From an uncultured Wohlfahrtiimonas sp. (GTDB taxonomy: Bacteria > Pseudomonadota > Gammaproteobacteria > Cardiobacteriales > Wohlfahrtiimonadaceae), in the NCBI GenBank assembly GCA_947631095.1, contig CANRJX010000005.1:1-42399 (forward strand): a stretch of 42,399 bases of DNA. Reading direction: 5' to 3'. The stretch's first letter is position 1; each line of letters begins with the position of its first letter. The position numbers were made by a program, and so were the translations under genes. Below the pieces are notes generated by a model that was not told the origin of the DNA, searched no databases, and saw only the letters and a program-made list of their open reading frames with translations. This document shows positions 37,291-42,399 of the stretch, in pieces.

Positions 37291-38259
37291 ATGAAAAAAA
37301 CAGTTTTAGCAGCAGCGTTAAGTTTGGTAACAGTATTTGGTATGTCTTTAGCAGATACAAAGAAAGTTTATATTAATCAAATCGTTGAGCACCCAGCATT
37401 AGATCAGACAGCTTTGGGCATCAAAGATGGTTTAGAAAAGCGTGGCTATAAGCAAGGTGAAAACTTAGATTTACGAGTTGAATCAGCGCAGGGCAATATT
37501 GCATTGGCTAGCCAAATCTCTACAAAATTTGTTAACCAAGGCGCAGATGTTACTGTAGGTATTGGTACACCTTCTGCACAAAGCTTAGTAAAAGCTGCAA
37601 ATGAAGGCAAAACTAAAATGATCTTCTCTTCTATCACAGATCCTTTAAGTGCAAGTTTAGTAACGGCATTGTCAGGTTCAAACAGCAATGTAACTGGCAT
37701 GTCGAATAAAGTAGATGTTGTGCCACAGTTTGAATTATTTAAAGAACTGTATCCAAACTTAAAATCGTTGGGTTTTCTTTATAATCCAGCCGATGCTAAC
37801 TCAATCCAACAGTTGCAAGATGTAACGGCTGCGAGCGAAAAATTAGGCTTAACAATTGTTGCGCAATCAGTGAATAAAACATCTGATGTGCCACAAGCTG
37901 CGACTCGTTTAGCGGGCCGTACAGATGGATTGTTTGTGTATGGTGACAATACAACATTGGCAGCTTTGGAAAGCGTTATCATGGCTGCAAACAAAGAAAA
38001 TAAACCTGTATTTGTAGCAGATACTGATGCAGTAGAATTAGGTGCGTTAGCAGCGTTAGGTCCAAATCAATATGATATTGGGCTAGATACAGCAACTATG
38101 ATCGCAGATGTTCTAGATGGTAAAGATATTAATTCAATTGATGTTGGTTTTCCAACTGAGTTAGAATTAGTGATTAACCAAGATGCGGCTGACAAATTAG
38201 GATATACATTCCCTGATGCTATCAAGGCAAAAGCAGCAAAAGTAATCAAGAAGGATTAA
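37291..38259 (+). CDS. ABC transporter substrate-binding protein, TrpX-like
   Basis: Signal peptide MKKTVLAAALSLVTVFGMSLA; KVYINQIVEHPALDQTALGIKDGLEKRGY...VGIGTPSAQSL TrpX-type ABC_sub_bind; SD AGGAG, start ATG 37291. Confidence 0.9.
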   Translation: MKKTVLAAALSLVTVFGMSLADTKKVYINQIVEHPALDQTALGIKDGLEKRGYKQGENLDLRVESAQGNIALASQISTKFVNQGADVTVGIGTPSAQSLVKAANEGKTKMIFSSITDPLSASLVTALSGSNSNVTGMSNKVDVVPQFELFKELYPNLKSLGFLYNPADANSIQQLQDVTAASEKLGLTIVAQSVNKTSDVPQAATRLAGRTDGLFVYGDNTTLAALESVIMAANKENKPVFVADTDAVELGALAALGPNQYDIGLDTATMIADVLDGKDINSIDVGFPTELELVINQDAADKLGYTFPDAIKAKAAKVIKKD

Positions 38260-38267
38260 ATTAGTAG

Positions 38268-39146
38268 ATGATCAGTTTAGGTGAATTAGAGATAGCCCTA
38301 ATTTTAGGGCTAGTTTATGGGATAGTTGGCATGGGAATCTATCTAACATTTCGTGTGATAGATTTTCCAGATTTAACATGTGATGGAAGTTTTGTACTCG
38401 GTGCTGCAATTTCAAGTATCTTGATCAAATATGGTTACAATCCTTATTTATCTCTCTTATTAGCAGTATTAGGTGGGATGGCTGCTGGTTCTGTAACAGG
38501 CATATTAAATTGTTATTTTAAAGTAACAGATTTATTGGCAGGTATTTTAGTCGCGTTCATGCTTTATTCTGTGAATATTCATGTGATGGGCGGTATACCG
38601 AATATTTCATTATTAGGTGCGACCACAATTTTTCCTTCATCATCGTTTGAGTTATTTGGTTACAATTTTTCATTATCTCTAGTTTACTTAACATTGATCG
38701 CAGTTGTATTGGTTGCGATATTTACTTGGATTTTAAGCACAAATCTAGGGTTATCGTTGCGCGCAATTGGCCAGAATAAGCGTTTATGTTTAAACGGTGG
38801 TGTGAATGTTAAGTGGATGATTATTTTGGGTGTTGCTTTGGGGAATGGATTAATTGCTTTAGGTGGCGCATTATTTTCTCAGCAACAAGGTTTTGGTGAT
38901 TTAACTTCAGGTATTGGTACGATTATCGCAGGTTTTGCGGCTGTGATTATCGGTGAAAAAATCTTACCGTTCAGATCAATTTGGATTAAGTTATTGAGCT
39001 GTATTATCGGCTCTATTGCTTATCGTATTGTGACATCAGTGGCTTTAAATACAGAGTTCTTACATCTTCAAACGTCAGATTTCAATCTTATTGCGGGTGT
39101 TTTAATTATCGTAATTATGGCGTTACCGGGAAGAAAAAATGCTTAA
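38268..39146 (+). CDS. ABC transporter permease, TrpY-like
   Basis: Multi-TM branched-chain-type permease, TFRVIDFPDLTCDGSFVLGAA; between TrpX-like SBP and ATPase. Confidence 0.9.
   Translation: MISLGELEIALILGLVYGIVGMGIYLTFRVIDFPDLTCDGSFVLGAAISSILIKYGYNPYLSLLLAVLGGMAAGSVTGILNCYFKVTDLLAGILVAFMLYSVNIHVMGGIPNISLLGATTIFPSSSFELFGYNFSLSLVYLTLIAVVLVAIFTWILSTNLGLSLRAIGQNKRLCLNGGVNVKWMIILGVALGNGLIALGGALFSQQQGFGDLTSGIGTIIAGFAAVIIGEKILPFRSIWIKLLSCIIGSIAYRIVTSVALNTEFLHLQTSDFNLIAGVLIIVIMALPGRKNA
38293..38312 (+). repeat. Perfect 9-bp inverted repeat inside the start of the permease gene
   Basis: TAGCCCTAA-TT-TTAGGGCTA, about 25 nt downstream of the permease ATG. Confidence 0.8.
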
Positions 39147-39900
39147 GTTAGAATCAATAGATGTCATCGTTGCTAAAGGCACAAAATTAGAGCGAGAAGT
39201 GCTTTCAAACCTAAGTTTGGAAGTTAAAAAAGGTGAGTTTTCGGTAATCATTGGTGGTAATGGTGCTGGTAAATCAACATTGTTTAATGTTGTTTCTGGT
39301 TTTATGAAGCCAGAAAAAGGCCGTATTTTAATTGATGATCAAGATGTGACATATAATTCGCAGCAAAAGCGAGCCAAAGATGTATCGATTGTGATGCAAG
39401 ATCCACGTGTTGGCACAATGGAACGCATGACAATTTTAGAAAATATGTCATTCGCTGCTAAACGCGGCCAGTTACGTGGTTTAGAGTTTTTTAATAGCCG
39501 CGCAAAACGTGAGTTTTTTAGAGAACGTTTATCACTCTTGAATATGGGATTAGAGAATAGGCTCCAAGATTCTGTGATGAATTTATCAGGTGGCCAACGC
39601 CAAGCATTAAGCCTAATTATGGCGATTTTATCTGACTCAAAAATCTTATTATTGGATGAAATTACAGCGGCATTGGACCCTAAAATTGCTGAAAATGTTA
39701 TGTATTTAGCAAATAAGATCGTTGAAGAAACGCATCTGACTTGTTTAATGATTACTCATAATATGCACCATGCGATTAAATATGGTGATCGAACCATGTT
39801 ATTAAAAAATGGCAAATTCTTAAAAACATTTACGCAAGCAGAAAAACAAAATTTAAGTGCGCCAGAATTGGCTGCAATGTTCGAAGAAGATTTTGAGTAA
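39139..39900 (+). CDS. ABC transporter ATP-binding protein, TrpZ-like
   Basis: GGNGAGKSTLFN, LSGGQRQALSLIMAIL, LLLDEITAALDP. Confidence 0.94.
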   Translation: MLKLESIDVIVAKGTKLEREVLSNLSLEVKKGEFSVIIGGNGAGKSTLFNVVSGFMKPEKGRILIDDQDVTYNSQQKRAKDVSIVMQDPRVGTMERMTILENMSFAAKRGQLRGLEFFNSRAKREFFRERLSLLNMGLENRLQDSVMNLSGGQRQALSLIMAILSDSKILLLDEITAALDPKIAENVMYLANKIVEETHLTCLMITHNMHHAIKYGDRTMLLKNGKFLKTFTQAEKQNLSAPELAAMFEEDFE

Positions 39901-39921
39901 TTGTTATCTTAAATGACCAAT

Positions 39922-39950
39922 AAAAAAGCTCTGAATTTCAGAGCTTTTTT
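39922..39950. terminator. Bidirectional terminator
   Basis: AAAAAAGCTCTGAA-TTTCAGAGCTTTTTT. Confidence 0.9.
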
Positions 39951-39955
39951 ATTGT

Positions 39956-40900
39956 CTAATGAATTTTTGGCGTAATTTTTACATAGATTAATTCACCGAT
40001 TAACTCAACTATGGTTTGCGCGACGATTACTGTTGCGGCAATCATTGCTAGTTCATCAGGCAATGCCAATGCAAATGGTAATACTGCAAGAGAGTTTCTT
40101 GTTCCCGCACTATATATCAACGTTCTCTTAGAGTCACTTGTGAGCTTAAACAGTTTCCCTATTAAAATATTTATGGGCAGCATAATGATCATGAATGCTA
40201 AATAGATTGGGATAATTTGCATGAGTAATTGATGGTTATGAATGAGTTCTGTGATTTGTGAGGCAATAATGATGAATAAAACTAAAGCCATGAAAGGAAC
40301 AGGCAACCAATCTGAAATTTTATGAAGACTAGATAGCACATGATATTTAGATGAAAAATTTTGCATTAAAACTGCAATCAAAAAAGGAATAACGATTAAA
40401 TAAAAAAATGATTCTATGAATGGTGTGATTGAAAGTGTGGATAAAAATGCATCTCCGATAAAAAGCCAAATATATAGAGGCAGTAGCAAGATTTGAGTGA
40501 TAAATAATAAAGGTGTTGATGCCAGCATTAATTGAGCATCTCCTTTGCCTAAATGAGTGAATACAATTACGTAATCAATACAAGGGGTTAACAGCACTAA
40601 TAAGACAGCAAATATTATGGTTGTTTCATTGGGTAAAAATTGAATCAATATTGCTACGACAATAGGCACAATAATATAGTTGCTCAATAATAACGCTGTA
40701 ATGAATTTATGGTTGCTGAAAGAAGACTTCAGTTGTTTAAAAGGGATTTGTAAAAACATGCTGTACATTAAAATACCTAAAACGACAGGCAAGTAGTCAA
40801 TCATTTTATTAATGTTGGCCATATTTGAACCCAGTAAAGTTGCAACAATAATTGTTACAACATAAATACTGACTTGGTTTAACTCAATTTTTTCTTTCAT
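39956..40900 (-). CDS. BASS/ACR3-like (bile acid:sodium symporter / arsenite exporter superfamily) membrane protein
   Basis: ~10 TM helices, VLLTPCIDYVIVFTHLGKGDAQLMLASTPLL and AGTRNSLAVLPFALALP motifs. Confidence 0.8.
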   Translation of the reverse strand: MKEKIELNQVSIYVVTIIVATLLGSNMANINKMIDYLPVVLGILMYSMFLQIPFKQLKSSFSNHKFITALLLSNYIIVPIVVAILIQFLPNETTIIFAVLLVLLTPCIDYVIVFTHLGKGDAQLMLASTPLLFITQILLLPLYIWLFIGDAFLSTLSITPFIESFFYLIVIPFLIAVLMQNFSSKYHVLSSLHKISDWLPVPFMALVLFIIIASQITELIHNHQLLMQIIPIYLAFMIIMLPINILIGKLFKLTSDSKRTLIYSAGTRNSLAVLPFALALPDELAMIAATVIVAQTIVELIGELIYVKITPKIH

Positions 40901-41030
40901 CTATTTGATCCGATTTTAATGTAATTGTATCTGCGAAGTTATTATAGTAGAACGCTATTCGAATGGTGTTGCTTTAATCAATAGGACTGTATAATCAAAC
41001 ACCTAAATTATAATGGGCTGGAGGAGTTTG

Positions 41031-41819
41031 ATGATTACGGTAACCACGTTAAAAAAGATGAAAGAAAACAATGACAAAATAACAATGTTAACTTGTTACG
41101 ATGCATCTTTTGCTAAAGTTATGAATAAGGCTGATGTGGACGTTTTATTAGTGGGCGACTCATTAGGAATGACGATTCAAGGGCATGCTAGTACTTTGCC
41201 TGTCACTATGGAACATATGATTTATCACACTCAAAATGTTGCCAATGGTAATCAAAAATCACTCATTGTGTCAGATTTACCCTTTGGGGCTTATGAAGGT
41301 TCAGTTGAATCAGCTTATATGAATGCCGTGCAATTAATGAAAGCAGGTGCTCATATGGTGAAAATTGAAGGCGGGCAAGATCAAGTAGAGAAAACTGCAT
41401 ATTTATCTAAGCGTTCCATTCCTGTGTGTGCACATTTAGGATTAACGCCTCAATCCGTGAATACCTTAGGTGGATATCGTGTGCAGGGTCGTCATGAAGA
41501 TGTTGCACTCGAAATGGTGGAAGCAGCCATTGCTCATGAATTGGCAGGTGCTGCGATGATAGTTTTAGAATGCATTCCACAAGAATTGGCTAAGAAAATT
41601 GCTAAAAAGCTACACATTCCTGTCATTGGTATTGGTGCAGGCATTCACTGTGATGGACAAGTCTTAGTATTACAAGATATGTTAGGCATTTATCCAAATC
41701 CTCCCAGTTTTTCTAAGAATTTTTTGATTGAAAATAATTCTATCGAAGGCGCCATTCAGTCTTATGTCAAAGCTGTAAAAATGCTAGAGTTTCCAACGGA
41801 TGAACAGTCATTTAATTAG
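41031..41819 (+). CDS. panB: 3-methyl-2-oxobutanoate hydroxymethyltransferase
   Basis: [45 protein letters not shown]; start ATG 41031 after GGAGGAG SD. Confidence 0.96.
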   Translation: MITVTTLKKMKENNDKITMLTCYDASFAKVMNKADVDVLLVGDSLGMTIQGHASTLPVTMEHMIYHTQNVANGNQKSLIVSDLPFGAYEGSVESAYMNAVQLMKAGAHMVKIEGGQDQVEKTAYLSKRSIPVCAHLGLTPQSVNTLGGYRVQGRHEDVALEMVEAAIAHELAGAAMIVLECIPQELAKKIAKKLHIPVIGIGAGIHCDGQVLVLQDMLGIYPNPPSFSKNFLIENNSIEGAIQSYVKAVKMLEFPTDEQSFN

Positions 41820-41827
41820 AGAAAATC

Positions 41828-42399
41828 ATGAAAGTTATTAAAACCATTGCAGAAATGAGAGCTTATCGTTCTCAATTATCAGAAGTTGCATTAGTACCCA
41901 CGATGGGCAATTTACATGCAGGGCATTTAACATTAGTAGAAACAGCTCAGCAAAGATCAAAACATGTGATCGTTTCTATTTTTGTGAATCCTATTCAGTT
42001 TGGTCCAAATGAAGATTTCAGTAGCTATCCAAGAACCTTGGCAGAAGATTGTGCAAAATTAGAAGCTTTAGGTATTGATGCAGTATTTGCACCGAATGCT
42101 GAAGAAATGTATCCAAAAGGGCATCAATCTGTCCGTGTAGTTCCCTCAGACATTCAAAATGAATTATGTGGTGCGTCAAGAGAAGGGCATTTTAATGGCG
42201 TCGCAACAGTTGTGACAAAGTTATTTAATATTGTACAACCTAATATTGCATGTTTTGGTGAAAAAGATTTTCAGCAACTTTACATCATTAAAGAAATGGT
42301 TGAAGAATTAAATATGCCAATTGAAATTGTCCCGGTTGCAATTTGTAGAGAAGAATCAGGGTTAGCATTATCTAGTCGTAATGGTTATTTATTACCTGA
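41828..42399 (+). CDS. panC: Pantothenate synthetase, 5' part (truncated by window end)
   Basis: [38 protein letters not shown]...[23 protein letters not shown]...[16 protein letters not shown]...SSRNGYLLP; open to window end, hence absent from the ORF track. Confidence 0.95.
   Translation, partial: MKVIKTIAEMRAYRSQLSEVALVPTMGNLHAGHLTLVETAQQRSKHVIVSIFVNPIQFGPNEDFSSYPRTLAEDCAKLEALGIDAVFAPNAEEMYPKGHQSVRVVPSDIQNELCGASREGHFNGVATVVTKLFNIVQPNIACFGEKDFQQLYIIKEMVEELNMPIEIVPVAICREESGLALSSRNGYLLP

Noticed and set aside
7426-39950. Recurrent AAAAGCC...GGCTTTT inverted repeats in intergenic regions as a repeat family or DNA uptake sequence
   Set aside because: Arms differ beyond the GCC/GGC core and each lies at a gene end; they are independent intrinsic terminators, not copies of one element.
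1-42399. CRISPR arrays, transposons, prophage, toxin-antitoxin or restriction-modification systems
   Set aside because: None seen: no spaced direct repeats, transposase or integrase motifs, or recognisable defence genes; the window is housekeeping plus transport/metabolism.

Overview
The window is an AT-rich gammaproteobacterial chromosome segment, almost fully coding. I found no tRNA, rRNA, CRISPR array, transposase or prophage. From left to right it holds: a YgjV-like 3' fragment; ppx, rsmA, surA (-); proQ, argS, an FtsN-like SPOR gene, ssb, a cation/H+ antiporter; typA (-); a YdhR-like gene; rpsU and an OYE-family reductase (-); degQ/degP-like, ybaK, rlmD, gph, rdgC, parE, pilMNOPQ, aroK, aroB, a DamX-like gene, a TetR regulator, an ABC-F protein and an acetyl-CoA hydrolase/transferase; an allD-allC-allE ureide cluster, an MHS-type MFS transporter and an emrE-like gene (all -); a TrpR-family regulator with a TrpXYZ-like ABC importer; a BASS/ACR3-like transporter (-); panB and panC (cut by the window end). 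The protein-coding genes are mostly ordinary. The most interesting signals are RNA or regulatory: (1) an apparent leader-peptide attenuator (MNKIIVAVYFYYYFES*, six consecutive Tyr/Phe codons, antiterminator and terminator) in front of the MFS gene; (2) an E. coli-like TrpR operator overlapping the promoter of the trpR-like/trpXYZ operon; (3) a 14-bp terminator-like hairpin plus T-tract containing the aroK start codon, so that the T-tract encodes part of shikimate kinase; (4) an intrinsic-terminator-like hairpin in the 5' region of proQ. All functional claims come from reading the sequence; no searches or folding programs were run.
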